From: Bdellovibrio bacteriovorus W
GTDB taxonomy: Bacteria; Bdellovibrionota; Bdellovibrionia; Bdellovibrionales; Bdellovibrionaceae
Reading direction: 5' to 3'
DNA: 64,000 bases
NCBI GenBank assembly: GCA_000525675.1
Contig: CP002190.1
Coordinates: 2,108,001 to 2,172,000 of the forward strand
The translations under genes were made by a program, and so were the position numbers. Positions 25,559 through 35,251 of the stretch are shown here, one piece after another; position 1 is the stretch's first letter, and the number at the start of each line of letters is the position of its first letter. The notes under the pieces are model-generated. The model searched no databases. It worked only from the letters and a program-made list of their open reading frames with translations, and was not told where the DNA came from.

Positions 25559-26049
25559 CGTTTAAACACCGTCATTTGATGTTGCAACTCACGATCTTGA
25601 GTTCCGCGACTCAAGGCTCTTACCGTCAAGGTCACCTTGCGAAGAGTATCAGATTGAGTTGGCAACTCAAGTTGCCCTTGAAACTCTGCATCTGATGTCA
25701 CTGCAATCACCGACTTCCAAATAACTTGGATTTGATCCTTAGCTGGTGCTGCAGCACTGCAAATATCGCCACTTCCAGAAACAGGGTTTTCTGAAATAAA
25801 GTCACCTCGTAAATTATAGACGCGCACGAGACAAGTCTCTGCCTGTGGGAGTTCCGTTAAACCTCTCCCCTTGACTTCGATAATATTGTTGGTGAGCACT
25901 TCTTTTAAAAGTACAGAGAAGTCCACATCTGTTTTATGCGTGCGATTACGAAATGCCATAGTCAAGAACACGCTCACAGTGGCAACAGATATCGCCAAGG
26001 CTATCATGATTTCTATAAGTGTCATCCCACGCTGTGATTTAAGCCTCAT
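25555..26049 (-). CDS. minor pilin-like protein with prepilin leader (PilV-like)
   Basis: A 164-aa protein. MRLKSQRGMTLIEIMIALAISVATVSV is a prepilin leader, with cleavage after RG and Glu5 in MTLIE. The remaining 130 residues include one pair of cysteines (ETCLVRVY, GDICSA) as seen in pilin disulfide loops. It fits PilV/FimT-type minor pilins that initiate pilus assembly. The product is processed by the prepilin peptidase PilD, not encoded in this window. It sits between the large protein at 26065 and the PilW-like gene. Confidence 0.78.
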   Translation of the reverse strand: MRLKSQRGMTLIEIMIALAISVATVSVFLTMAFRNRTHKTDVDFSVLLKEVLTNNIIEVKGRGLTELPQAETCLVRVYNLRGDFISENPVSGSGDICSAAAPAKDQIQVIWKSVIAVTSDAEFQGQLELPTQSDTLRKVTLTVRALSRGTQDRELQHQMTVFKR

Positions 26050-26064
26050 GCTGATCGTTCATCC

Positions 26065-28593
26065 TTAATGTGCCTGTGTTTCAAGAACTGGTTGCTCGAC
26101 CCCAACAAGGGAGCCGATATTTCTATAGGTATCTCCAGGAGAATCTTGGGTAAATAAATAGCGTCCGCTATTGACCATAGGGCTAAATACCCAGACATCG
26201 TAGTCTTCTCCGTCACCTTTTAATCTGAACTTCAAGTTGTCTGGGTGACAAGATGTAAGAGGTGGAGTTTCGTTATAATAGTAAGCCAAATCCCACTGTA
26301 AGTGCTTATGAGAAAGATCATAAAGCGTATGAGAGTGTTGATCTTGAGGGTAGTAGTTCAACTCACTCAAGTTACGTTTCCCAGTCGGAGTTGTAGGATC
26401 GAAGTCCACATGCACTCGCACTCCAGTCAAAGTCACCTCAGACTCTTGAACATATCCACCCATAGCTTCTTGCTGTGCAATAAAGACATCGGGATGGTAA
26501 TAGTGAGAAATGGATTGCTTAGAACCATAAAATCGCGAACCTGGAGGCGGAGCTGGCGAACCGCTAGTCCCTGCGTGGGCAGGAATTTTAGCGAAGGATG
26601 CGATACTTTCTTCAGGCACTCTCTTTTCAAAAGGAACACCGGCGAGAGATAACATACACTGATTGCGCGGCCCCTGCGATGCGGATGAATCCAAGCCAGC
26701 GCTCCAAACCCCGCGCAAGAAAAATGGATAAGAAGAATCCACTTTCGAACTCGTAATTACACTCACCCCTTCAATAGTGAATTTTCTAAAGCCAAACTTG
26801 AAACCATCCTCTTCGCTTCTCTCGGCATCACTCACAATATGATTTGTTGGTCTAATTTTACCGCCAGAAGCAGGCCATTGACTGTCAAATTGTGTACGCC
26901 CCAAAGGCTTATAGAAAGGACTTAGCAGATGAATTCTTTCCGGACTCAAAGCGACAATACTCAGTGGCGGTAGAGCGGCCCCCGCGCTCGCGTCTTTATT
27001 AAAAACAACTTCGCGAAGTTGTTTTGGAGTATTTTCTGTCGGTGAAGTCGTATTGGCTTGATAGCCTTTAAAAGCTAACATGTCTTCAGAGACAATCCAC
27101 AATGCAAGATTTCTGCGCGCCACCGGATCTGAAATACTTCCGACCATCAGGCCGCGACTGCTTGTCTGACGAATCTCAGTAGGGGTCTTTAAATAGATCA
27201 CGCGTCGCGGAAGTCTTTCCTTTAAAGACGGATCACTATAGTGGCTGGCATTAAAGTTATTCAAAGTCAGGGATTCCATGTCGATCGAAGATGTTCTCAT
27301 ACAAGTTGGAGCGGCTCCTAGCGCGTGGCTTTGCATAAAGCGCGCGTCCCAGATCTGACAATCTTCATAACTATTTTGTGGAGCACTGACCACCACTCCA
27401 CATTGTTGAGCGTCTTTTTCAAGAGCGTCTAAATTATCCCAACTCAAGCGAGGTGATGGAATCTCTTCGGCGTCCGCTGTAAAAAGAGTGCCATCAAGTC
27501 CCGCATCTCTTCTCCAAGCCTCAAATCCTTTCGGGAAGTCGCGAGAGTCCGAACATCTCTTCCCACCATTTTGCATGATACAAGTAAAATTTCCGCGCAC
27601 TCCGAAATTATTAATACCTGCGTAGCTGTATTCTAAAATACTCTGACGATCTGGATTATTAAAGTATGCTCCGGAGTCGCTCGCTTGCCATGCTAGCAAC
27701 GGCGGAGTTCCGCCAAAAAGAGCAATCGGATAAACCTCATTTGCCACAGAGCCCTTTGTATAAGGTCCCGTTGCCCCTGTGCTAACTTGCTGTAAGAGTG
27801 TTTGCGCCTTGTTATAGTCGCGAGTCATGATTAAATATCCAGCCCCGTATTGGGAATAGTGGGTCATAGGGGCTCCCCACGCTGAAGCATAAGGCCCTAA
27901 CATCCACGAAGCCGGAACTGCCGGATCATTGGCTTTATGCACGGCTACTGGAGCATAACTAATTCCACCGCCCACTTGAATGCGATCACCTTGCACAACC
28001 GTTCCAAATTCCGTTGGCCATGAAGCCGGAGATCCCGCCCAGTTCACGGCATTGGGACGATGATTGTGAGAATAAACTTGAAGAGGTCCACGAATATAAA
28101 CACGGCGATCTCTTGCTATCAACCCAGATGGAAGATGAGGATCGTAACGACGATTTAAATTTACCTGCTGCTCGCTGCCTGAAAACAATAAGTAGTCTGA
28201 AACATCTAAAACTTTAACGCGTTTTTTAAAGACAGCTCTAAGCCCGTTGTACTGACCCGAAGCCAGCATCTCGTAGTTTTTAGTTTTGAAATTATAAACC
28301 GAATCAACAGTCCATTTTAAACCATTTGCAAATTCACCCTCTGCTTTGAACTCGTTCATTCGCAGGCAATCCGGACCCAACGGTGGCTCCCACATCCTGC
28401 GCGCAAGGGCTGCTTCCATCACTGAGAAGGTCGATATCACAGCTTCGTTTAAAAGAACCTGATCAAAATCTCTGGTTTTAAATTTATAGTCGCGATTAAA
28501 AACGTCGGCACTCGACATCAAAAAAATAGACGCTATAACACTGATAATAGAAACTAGGAGCAGAGTTGCTTGCCCTTGCCGATATCGTACCAT
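26065..28593 (-). CDS. large PilX/T2SK-like protein, first gene of a minor-pilin cluster
   Basis: An 842-aa protein with an N-terminal membrane segment (QATLLLVSIISVIASIFLMSS) after a short basic start, followed by DVFNRDYKF and a long helix-like segment, as in PilX-type minor pilins. It lacks a clear G|xxxxE cleavage site. The long remainder (residues 60-842) has many aromatic and loop residues and 11 or so cysteines and is not a family I recognise. Its size is far above a normal PilX (about 200 aa). A surface adhesin carried at the pilus tip, like PilY1, is one inference. It is the first gene of the minus-strand cluster. Confidence 0.55.
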   Translation of the reverse strand: MVRYRQGQATLLLVSIISVIASIFLMSSADVFNRDYKFKTRDFDQVLLNEAVISTFSVMEAALARRMWEPPLGPDCLRMNEFKAEGEFANGLKWTVDSVYNFKTKNYEMLASGQYNGLRAVFKKRVKVLDVSDYLLFSGSEQQVNLNRRYDPHLPSGLIARDRRVYIRGPLQVYSHNHRPNAVNWAGSPASWPTEFGTVVQGDRIQVGGGISYAPVAVHKANDPAVPASWMLGPYASAWGAPMTHYSQYGAGYLIMTRDYNKAQTLLQQVSTGATGPYTKGSVANEVYPIALFGGTPPLLAWQASDSGAYFNNPDRQSILEYSYAGINNFGVRGNFTCIMQNGGKRCSDSRDFPKGFEAWRRDAGLDGTLFTADAEEIPSPRLSWDNLDALEKDAQQCGVVVSAPQNSYEDCQIWDARFMQSHALGAAPTCMRTSSIDMESLTLNNFNASHYSDPSLKERLPRRVIYLKTPTEIRQTSSRGLMVGSISDPVARRNLALWIVSEDMLAFKGYQANTTSPTENTPKQLREVVFNKDASAGAALPPLSIVALSPERIHLLSPFYKPLGRTQFDSQWPASGGKIRPTNHIVSDAERSEEDGFKFGFRKFTIEGVSVITSSKVDSSYPFFLRGVWSAGLDSSASQGPRNQCMLSLAGVPFEKRVPEESIASFAKIPAHAGTSGSPAPPPGSRFYGSKQSISHYYHPDVFIAQQEAMGGYVQESEVTLTGVRVHVDFDPTTPTGKRNLSELNYYPQDQHSHTLYDLSHKHLQWDLAYYYNETPPLTSCHPDNLKFRLKGDGEDYDVWVFSPMVNSGRYLFTQDSPGDTYRNIGSLVGVEQPVLETQAH

Positions 28594-28684
28594 GGCTAGA
28601 ATTTTAACAAGCCATAGAGGTTCTCACAAGATTTTATTCAATAGATCGCTAGACTGAAATATGTCTACTTTTGAGAAAAAGAAA

Positions 28685-28702
28685 CCCGCTCTATAGAGCG
28701 GG
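28685..28702 (-). terminator. terminator after the moxR-bat operon
   Basis: An 8-bp GC stem (CCCGCTCT and AGAGCGGG with a 2-base AT centre) is followed on the minus strand by TTTCTTTTT. It lies 28 bases beyond the stop of the BatD gene at 28730. Confidence 0.85.
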
Positions 28703-28729
28703 CTCTCTAACATGATTCATTTTAGACAA

Positions 28730-30703
28730 TTATTTAGACGTTAAATACTCAAGTATCTTCGCGCAAACAGTCTTTGCGTCTTTGACATGAGCTACGATGG
28801 TCTGAGATTGCTTTAAATTACCCAACATTTCCTCAGGGGCAAACCCCATGGTCTGGAAAACTTCAAAAGACTTTTCAATCTCAGCTCCATGGTCACGGCG
28901 TAAACTCGGTGGAATCTTCGCCATTAGTCGCACTAGTTCCTCAGAGGCTCCTCCCTCGCCGGCCACTTCTCCCAAGATGAGATAATAAAGATTCGTCATC
29001 TCCACCCCGACCTTACGGAAGTCCGCCTTCTGAGCCGCTGAATCTATCGATTTAAAGCGCTGATCGACAATCTCTTTCACACTCTTCTTACGTCTGCCCC
29101 AGCCGAATTCCTTTTGAGACTTCCAAAGAAGCGCTAAAAATCCTAGAAGATATGTGCCCATCCATAAGAAAGGATTTGCCATCTGCTGCGCAAAACTTCC
29201 TTCCGACCAAGTTGTTACAGGGTTTGGCAGAGTTAAAACCTCTGGCACTGCTTCGACTTTTTTTGCATCCGCCAAACGATGAGACTCGCCAGCCACAGCA
29301 TTTGGATTGGCAGAAACCGTCAGTGTGATTGGATCTGTTTTCTTAAGATAGTACTTTGCCGTCTTAGGATCAAAAAGTCCCACTGTTAAAGAAGGGATTT
29401 GCACTTCCCCTACCTGACGAGGAATTAGAAGGACTTCAAACTCTTTAAAGCTACGACCATTTTTAAAAAACTTAGACTCTGACTTAGAGTCGTACATTTC
29501 TAATGATCCTGGCAAATCCATTGCCGGCAAGTCGATGATCTTAGCATTGCCCGCTCCTTCAAAGCGCACCTTTAACGAAACTGGTTGATTGACAGGAACG
29601 TTTTTGTTTTCGACATTTGCCATCACCTCAAACTGACCAACAGCTCCAGTGAATTCTTTAGGTCTCCCCTCCAAAAGCAATTCTTTAACCTTGATCTCCA
29701 CCGGTACGGAGCTCTTGGTGTACTCGTAGGCTTTACCATAGAATCCACCCAATGCCTCTGATGGAGTTCTGACGCGGGATTTGATTTTGTATTCATCAAT
29801 TTCTGCTGTCCCAGCTTTAATTGGAAAAAGGGCGTGAGAGGCAAGTAAGGCTTTCTTCCACGGAAGTCCATTGACGATTTCTTCACTGAACTGAATCGAG
29901 GGAACTTCTTCAATGATCTCTTTCCAGAATCCACGTAAGTTTGGAAACTTCAAGCGATCCAAAGTCTCCATCTGTCCACGTGTGTAGATATACCAGTTTA
30001 CGGTGACTTGCTCACCTTCATAGACTTCCGTTTTATCAACTTCGACGGAAATATAAAAAGCTTCATTCGGGTTTGTTGGCAAACTGCGGAAAGCGGCTTC
30101 TGGTAGTTGATTTTGTGCTTGCTGCTGTTGCGGAAGTTGCGGGTCCCATCCACGATTCATCTGCTGCAACATTCTCTGCCTTTGTTGCAAAAGCTGATTA
30201 AAAATATCTTCTTCTGCTTGATCCATAGCCTCAAAGGGATCGTCAAAAAAACCAGGATTTCCCCCGCGAGCTGCACGCTGCTGCTGCCCACCACCTTGGG
30301 AATCACGCGAAACTTTTATCACGATAGGCTGGGTGCGATGAACCTTGCCGTCAACAACCACCTCAAACGAAGAAACACTTAAAGTGCCCGATCTCTTGGC
30401 CTGAAGAATATAGACAAAGTCTTTCTTTCTTTGTGTTTCAAACTGCATCCCTTGAGCTGTCTGCACAAGTTTTTGAGAGACTGCCGTGGATTGAGATGTG
30501 TTTAATAAATCAAAACCATCTAACTCTGGAATTCTAGGCTCTTGAATATCAACATCATCCGTAGAAATCACACTGATTGTGACTTGCACGTTATCGCCTA
30601 CACCCATTTCAACTCTATTTACAGTGGATTGCACAGTGGTTGAGGCAAAAGCCGCTGACCCCACCAGCATTAACACAGCAACCGTATTACCAATCTTTAT
30701 CAC
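28730..30703 (-). CDS. batD: BatD family protein (oxygen/stress tolerance)
   Basis: A 657-aa protein with a signal peptide (MIKIGNTVAVLMLVGSAAFA). The N-terminal half has repeated beta domains (VNRVEMGVGDNVQVTISV, YISVEVDKTEVYEGEQVTVNWYIYTRG), the typical BatD arrangement. A central Gln-rich spacer (QQRQRMLQQMN, then QQQQAQNQ) separates them. One transmembrane helix lies near residue 525 (FLWMGTYLLGFLALLW), followed by a helical cytoplasmic tail. It is the last of seven genes in the moxR operon. Bat proteins are linked to stress tolerance and envelope maintenance; the exact role is unknown. Confidence 0.9.
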   Translation of the reverse strand: MIKIGNTVAVLMLVGSAAFASTTVQSTVNRVEMGVGDNVQVTISVISTDDVDIQEPRIPELDGFDLLNTSQSTAVSQKLVQTAQGMQFETQRKKDFVYILQAKRSGTLSVSSFEVVVDGKVHRTQPIVIKVSRDSQGGGQQQRAARGGNPGFFDDPFEAMDQAEEDIFNQLLQQRQRMLQQMNRGWDPQLPQQQQAQNQLPEAAFRSLPTNPNEAFYISVEVDKTEVYEGEQVTVNWYIYTRGQMETLDRLKFPNLRGFWKEIIEEVPSIQFSEEIVNGLPWKKALLASHALFPIKAGTAEIDEYKIKSRVRTPSEALGGFYGKAYEYTKSSVPVEIKVKELLLEGRPKEFTGAVGQFEVMANVENKNVPVNQPVSLKVRFEGAGNAKIIDLPAMDLPGSLEMYDSKSESKFFKNGRSFKEFEVLLIPRQVGEVQIPSLTVGLFDPKTAKYYLKKTDPITLTVSANPNAVAGESHRLADAKKVEAVPEVLTLPNPVTTWSEGSFAQQMANPFLWMGTYLLGFLALLWKSQKEFGWGRRKKSVKEIVDQRFKSIDSAAQKADFRKVGVEMTNLYYLILGEVAGEGGASEELVRLMAKIPPSLRRDHGAEIEKSFEVFQTMGFAPEEMLGNLKQSQTIVAHVKDAKTVCAKILEYLTSK

Positions 30704-31412
30704 GTGGCTGTTCCTTAGTTTCTTTTTTGTTATACTCAGCGCGAATCTTTTCTTCTTGTTGCTTCAACTCGTCGAGAATCTTTTTTACATCAGCTTCATT
30801 GAGCTGCTCACCTTGATAAGGGCGCGGCTGATATTTCGGAGACTGTTTCTTTTGTCCTTCTTTAGGCTCATCTTCCTTCTTATCTTCACCGTCTTCATCT
30901 TGATCTTTTTGATCTTGATTCTGATCACCCTTGTCATCTTTTTTATCGTTCTTACCTTTTCCGCCCCCTTGTTGGGATTGAATCAGAAGTTCGATATTTG
31001 TCTTTGTTTCCATGGAATTAGGAATCACATCCAAAGCGGCTTGGTATGCAGCTAATGCTTCGTCCACCTTCTGCGCTTTGCCCAAAAGCTGTCCCTGATT
31101 AAATCTTGCCATGAAGACAAGCTCTGGAGCTCCCTCTTTAAGAGCCAGAGTCTCTGCCTCTTTATAGGCTTGCAGAGCTTTTTCAGCTTGCTGCAAAGTC
31201 TCTAAAGAAAGTCCTAAATTCAAATGCAAGCCGCTCACAAAGGGATCGTGGCGCAAGGCTTCGATGTACTTTTCCATCGCAGCTGCCCCAGATTGTTTTT
31301 CTAAGAACGCATTCCCCTCGCGATTGGCAGTGATAGTTCTTAAATCCAAATTCTTCTGGCAAGCAGACAGACTTAAAATACAAATTAGTAAGAGTGATAA
31401 TTTTCTAATCAT
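30687..31412 (-). CDS. TPR lipoprotein of the Bat operon (BatC/BatE-like)
   Basis: A 241-aa lipoprotein (signal MIRKLSLLLICILSLSAC, lipobox LSAC). Residues 30-150 contain TPR repeats, for example SGLHLNLGLSLETLQQAEKALQAYKEA and MARFNQGQLLGKAQKVDEALAAYQAAL. The next 50 residues are an extremely charged, low-complexity linker rich in Lys, Asp, Glu and Gln. The C-terminus is helical. This plan, TPRs followed by an acidic/basic tail, matches BatC-type proteins in MoxR operons. The next gene starts before it ends, overlapping by 17 bases with batD. Confidence 0.82.
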   Translation of the reverse strand: MIRKLSLLLICILSLSACQKNLDLRTITANREGNAFLEKQSGAAAMEKYIEALRHDPFVSGLHLNLGLSLETLQQAEKALQAYKEAETLALKEGAPELVFMARFNQGQLLGKAQKVDEALAAYQAALDVIPNSMETKTNIELLIQSQQGGGKGKNDKKDDKGDQNQDQKDQDEDGEDKKEDEPKEGQKKQSPKYQPRPYQGEQLNEADVKKILDELKQQEEKIRAEYNKKETKEQPRDKDW

Positions 31413-32473
31413 GCTGGTGGCACCTCATAACGGCCTTTCCAGAAACGGAAGCGACTGCGACGTTCACCTAAAAATATCTCTAAAATACCTAGGATAATTC
31501 CCACTAATAAAATAGCTTGAAAGCGCTCTTCGTATTGAGTCGCTACAGCGCTCTCAAACTGAGTTTTCTCAAGTTTATCGATATCTTCAACAAGGTGACG
31601 AGTCTGCTGTCCTCCGAAAGTTGCAAAATAAAAACTTCCCTTGCCAGCCTCGGCCAATGATTTTAGCGCCTCTCCTTTGACAATCGAAAGAATCGTATTG
31701 CCTTGGCGGTCTTTCTTATAACCTTTTAAAAAGCCCATTCCATCACGAACTGGAATTGCGCCACCTTTTTCTGTTCCATAAGCTAAAGTGAAAATTCGAA
31801 TGCCTTCACTGACCATCTTTTTCGCTTCATCTAAAGCACCTGGTTCATGATCTTCACCGTCCGAAGCCATCACAATGACTCGTGTGACTTTAACGACGTC
31901 ATCCGTGTCGACTCCCCCACGCTGAAAGGCTTCTTTAGAGGCCTTCAGAGCTTCTAAAAAATTAGTTCCTTGCGTGGAAACAGAGTTCGTATCTAAAGAC
32001 TCCAAATACATTTTGATCGCACCAGGGTCATTGGTCAGAGGAGATAGCAATGCCGCCGATCCGGCAAAAGCAACCACACCGATCTTATTACCAGGCATCA
32101 AATCCACTAAGCGACTCAACTCTGCCTTGGCCTGTGCTAAGCGCGAAGGCTTTACATCTTCGGCGAGCATACTCTCAGAAACGTCCACGGCAAAAATGAT
32201 CTCTACACCCTCACTGCGAATTTCTTGCTGACTTTCACCCATTTGCGGACGAGCTAAAGCCAGAATAAATAAACCCACTGTCAAAAGTTGCAGAATTTGT
32301 TTTAAACGACGTTTTTTCGGAGATACTGAACTACTTAAAAAAGGATAAAGACGACTACCAATGGCCTTGGTCATCTTCTGCAAATTCTTTCTCTGGAAAT
32401 ACCAACCGATGACAACGATCAGTGGCAAAACCCAGAGGTAATTGAATGCCGTTAAGTTTTCAAAGCGAAACAC
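31409..32473 (-). CDS. batB: BatB-like von Willebrand factor A membrane protein
   Basis: A 354-aa protein with two N-terminal membrane segments (FNYLWVLPLIVVIGWYF near residue 10, and LLTVGLFILALARP near residue 63), a VWA domain and a C-terminal membrane helix (ILLVGIILGILEIFL). The metal site (MIDAS) reads IIFAVDVSESMLAEDVKP (DxSxS), with GTNF and ASDGEDHE supplying the other residues. It is the second of two adjacent VWA proteins, the usual pair batA-batB, and overlaps the TPR gene by 4 bases. Binding partners and role are unknown; the family is proposed to be a chaperone-like complex with MoxR. Confidence 0.9.
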   Translation of the reverse strand: MFRFENLTAFNYLWVLPLIVVIGWYFQRKNLQKMTKAIGSRLYPFLSSSVSPKKRRLKQILQLLTVGLFILALARPQMGESQQEIRSEGVEIIFAVDVSESMLAEDVKPSRLAQAKAELSRLVDLMPGNKIGVVAFAGSAALLSPLTNDPGAIKMYLESLDTNSVSTQGTNFLEALKASKEAFQRGGVDTDDVVKVTRVIVMASDGEDHEPGALDEAKKMVSEGIRIFTLAYGTEKGGAIPVRDGMGFLKGYKKDRQGNTILSIVKGEALKSLAEAGKGSFYFATFGGQQTRHLVEDIDKLEKTQFESAVATQYEERFQAILLVGIILGILEIFLGERRSRFRFWKGRYEVPPA

Positions 32474-33483
32474 TATGGCACCCTCCTTAAAAAGCTCTGC
32501 CCTAGGAAGAGACCCAGTAAATACAGAAATATACCAAACACTAGATACGGAGGAAATTCTTCCGTATAGTTTGTAAACTTACTTTCATCAATTTTGGTCT
32601 TTTCAAGATTATCAATATCCGCGAAGACTTTTTGCAAAGCCCCTTCACTAGTCGCTCGATAGTATTTACCACCGGTGTCTGAAGCCATCCTCTTTAGAAG
32701 ATCCTCATTTACAGTACTTTCAAAGGGCTGATAAGTTTTAATTCTTTGACCGAATACATCGCGGGTATAAACAGGGATCTTTGTCGGTCCGTCTTTTCCG
32801 ATACCGATTGAATAGACTTTGATTCCATAGCCTTTTGCAATCTCGAGTCCCGTTTCTGGATCGATTGTGCCAGAGTTATTCTCGCCGTCCGTCATAAAGA
32901 TCATCACACGGCTTTTTGCCTGAGAGTCTTTCAACCTGCCCGCAGCGTTGGCCATCGCCACACCAAGTGCCGTACCGTCTTTAATTCTGGCACTCGAAGC
33001 ACTGCTGATTTCCTGAACTCTTTGTAAGATTAACTGGTAATCCAATGTCGGCGGAACCAATGTGAAAGATTCGCCCGCAAAGACCACAAGTCCGATGCGA
33101 TCTGAAGTTCTTCCTTCAATAAAGTCGCGGATCGTATCTTTTGCAGTCTCCAGACGATTCAATGGTTTCATGTCTTCGATCAACATACTGTCAGAGACAT
33201 CCAGACAAATAACGATATCAATACCTTCAACGTTTTTGCGAACCTTGGTATTTGAAGTCTGTGGGCGTGCCAGTGCAATGATGGCAAAAACAATTCCGAA
33301 GAATTTCAGAACTTGCGGTAAATAGGATAAACGCGAACGCAAGCTTGGCGCCATGGTTTTAAGAAGAGCCACACTGCCAATTTGCAAGGTCGGCGTTTTT
33401 TGTTTTCTTTGCCAAAGGGTCCAAATAAAAACAAAGATCAGAGGAATTAAAAGTAAAAAGGCTATCTTTGAATGAAAGCTCAC
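32473..33483 (-). CDS. batA: BatA-like von Willebrand factor A membrane protein
   Basis: A 336-aa protein: a membrane segment at the N-terminus (FLLLIPLIFVFIWTLW), a second near residue 62 (FFGIVFAIIALARP), the VWA domain with MIDAS DIVICLDVSDSMLIEDMKP, the supporting Thr in DGTALG, MTDGENNSG, and a C-terminal helix (YLVFGIFLYLLGLFLG). It is similar to the following VWA gene in layout but clearly different in sequence. It shares one base with batB (stop/start overlap) and overlaps the preceding gene by 4 bases. Confidence 0.9.
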   Translation of the reverse strand: MSFHSKIAFLLLIPLIFVFIWTLWQRKQKTPTLQIGSVALLKTMAPSLRSRLSYLPQVLKFFGIVFAIIALARPQTSNTKVRKNVEGIDIVICLDVSDSMLIEDMKPLNRLETAKDTIRDFIEGRTSDRIGLVVFAGESFTLVPPTLDYQLILQRVQEISSASSARIKDGTALGVAMANAAGRLKDSQAKSRVMIFMTDGENNSGTIDPETGLEIAKGYGIKVYSIGIGKDGPTKIPVYTRDVFGQRIKTYQPFESTVNEDLLKRMASDTGGKYYRATSEGALQKVFADIDNLEKTKIDESKFTNYTEEFPPYLVFGIFLYLLGLFLGQSFLRRVP

Positions 33484-34382
33484 TGCATAGCCTCCATCTT
33501 TTCAACAAGCTGACGTGTGCGTTTCACAATCTGCTGTGCATCGGATTCGGTCACCTTAGCAAAATCTTTTTTTGCTTTGAGATACTCCTCAAATAATGAG
33601 CCAAGCTCTTTATGAAACTCTAAGTAGAGAGCTTTGTGATGAGTTTTAAGATCCCTAAGAACGGCCTTCTCTCCCCATTCCAAGGCGGGAGTTTGATATT
33701 GGCGAGTTAAGAAAAGTTTTAAATGCTTCTCTGTCTCTGTGACCGCTTCCGTAATATTATTTTGATCAGAAGCTCCGCCAAAAAAGACTGTGTTAGCTCT
33801 CTGTAGCTTTCTAGAGTTCTGATGAAACTGAGCAATCGGAGAAAGAGCCGCATCATGTGAGCGCAGACTTTCGATCAAATTCTTTCTCTGCAGACGTCGA
33901 ATCAACCTATAGGCAATAGCACCTACAAAAAGTACAATCACCGCAGCAAGAATAATCCAGTAGAAAACCGGCACAGAAATCCCCACAGGTCCCATGGCGG
34001 GATAAGGCTGTGGCTGCTGTGCCGCCTGCTCCATTCCAGGAATAGGAGCCTCTTGCGGAGGCAACACACTTCGCACTGCAAACTGTACTTCTCCTAAGTT
34101 CACAGACTTCTCGCCATCAGAGAGCATCAACTCTTTGAAATTGCTCTCTCCGGTGCGATAAGAAGTGACTTTAAGATCTGCGGATGTTGGAGAACGTAAT
34201 TCGAAACTCAATAATTTAATTTGATGATTTTCTTCAGGCTTCAAGACAAAGTTTAATTTTTCAGAATCCAATTGATGTGGAAACTCAGTTTCACAGTGAA
34301 GAAAAAACTCTCTTCCTACGGTGAGTTCCCCACCTTTAAGTCCTTGAACTTCTGGAATATCAACGGTGCACAACTTTGCCAT
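33480..34382 (-). CDS. DUF4381-like membrane protein of the Bat operon
   Basis: A 300-aa protein that lacks a signal peptide. It has an N-terminal beta-rich region (TVGREFFLHCETEFPHQL), one transmembrane helix near residue 150 (FYWIILAAVIVLFVGAIAYRL), and a helical C-terminal half (QFHQNSRKLQRANTVFF, then EKHLKLFLTRQYQTPALEWG). Such single-pass proteins occur between DUF58 and VWA genes in MoxR operons. If the N-terminus is the outer part, the protein has no cleavable signal, unlike BatD. Function unknown. It overlaps batA by 4 bases and touches the DUF58 gene. Confidence 0.7.
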   Translation of the reverse strand: MAKLCTVDIPEVQGLKGGELTVGREFFLHCETEFPHQLDSEKLNFVLKPEENHQIKLLSFELRSPTSADLKVTSYRTGESNFKELMLSDGEKSVNLGEVQFAVRSVLPPQEAPIPGMEQAAQQPQPYPAMGPVGISVPVFYWIILAAVIVLFVGAIAYRLIRRLQRKNLIESLRSHDAALSPIAQFHQNSRKLQRANTVFFGGASDQNNITEAVTETEKHLKLFLTRQYQTPALEWGEKAVLRDLKTHHKALYLEFHKELGSLFEEYLKAKKDFAKVTESDAQQIVKRTRQLVEKMEAMQ

Positions 34383-35251
34383 TATTTTCTCTTCTTAAAG
34401 AACGCTATCAACGGATTGACGTAGTCCTCGCTCGACTTCACATCAATGCGTTCCACTTGAGCAAGTCTCAGAAGACGATCTCTTTGCTCTTTCTTTTTCA
34501 AAACTTCACTTAAATATTTTTCGCGAAACTCTTTAGAGGAGGTATCAATTGTGATCACCTCTCCGGTTTCTGCATCTTGAACATCGACTACGCCAATATC
34601 GGGAAGCTCGTACTCTGCAGCATCATTCACCACACAAGCTACGACATCATGCTTACGCCCCAAAAGACGTAAACTCTGCTCAAAACTCTCGTCTTGGAAG
34701 TCACTAAACACAAAGACCGTCGCGCGCTTTTTCAAAACCCCTTGAAGGTACGAAAACGCAGTCGCAAGTTTCGTTCTTTGACTCTTAGGTTTAAAATAAA
34801 ATAAATCACGAAGAAGTCGGTGTACGTGGCCACGCCCTTTTTTCGGCGGAACAAAGTGTTCAACTTGATCACTGAATAAGAGCAACCCTATCTGGTCATT
34901 GTTCTTCACTGCCGAAAAAGCTAGAAGTGCTGCCATATGAGTCATCACTTCACCTTTAAAATAAGGCCCTGTTCCGAAATCACTGGAACCACTGATGTCG
35001 ATCGCAAGAATGAGCGTGAGTTCACGCTCTTCTTCGAAAGTCTTAATATACGGTTTTCCGGTGCGCGCTGTGAGCGGCCAAGAAATACTGCGCACATCAT
35101 CACCAGGGACATATTCGCGGAAATCGGCAAAAGTCATCCCCTGACCTTTAAAAGCGGTGTGATACTCTCCTGCAAAAAGATTGTTCACAAGCTTTCGGGT
35201 ACTGATCTCTAAAAGTTTGACCTTTTTTAAGACCTCAGGAGGTAAACTCAC
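34382..35251 (-). CDS. DUF58 domain protein (VWA-like fold)
   Basis: A 289-aa cytoplasmic protein. The DUF58 core reads TFADFREYVPGDDVRSISWPLTARTGKPYIKTFEEERELTL, then the VWA-type Asp-Ser in LILAIDISGSSDFG, and further FVFSDFQDE and VVACVVNDAAE. Family members link MoxR ATPases to the VWA proteins in the same operon; their activity is unknown. It lies directly between moxR (one-base overlap) and the DUF4381-like gene. Confidence 0.92.
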   Translation of the reverse strand: MSLPPEVLKKVKLLEISTRKLVNNLFAGEYHTAFKGQGMTFADFREYVPGDDVRSISWPLTARTGKPYIKTFEEERELTLILAIDISGSSDFGTGPYFKGEVMTHMAALLAFSAVKNNDQIGLLLFSDQVEHFVPPKKGRGHVHRLLRDLFYFKPKSQRTKLATAFSYLQGVLKKRATVFVFSDFQDESFEQSLRLLGRKHDVVACVVNDAAEYELPDIGVVDVQDAETGEVITIDTSSKEFREKYLSEVLKKKEQRDRLLRLAQVERIDVKSSEDYVNPLIAFFKKRK

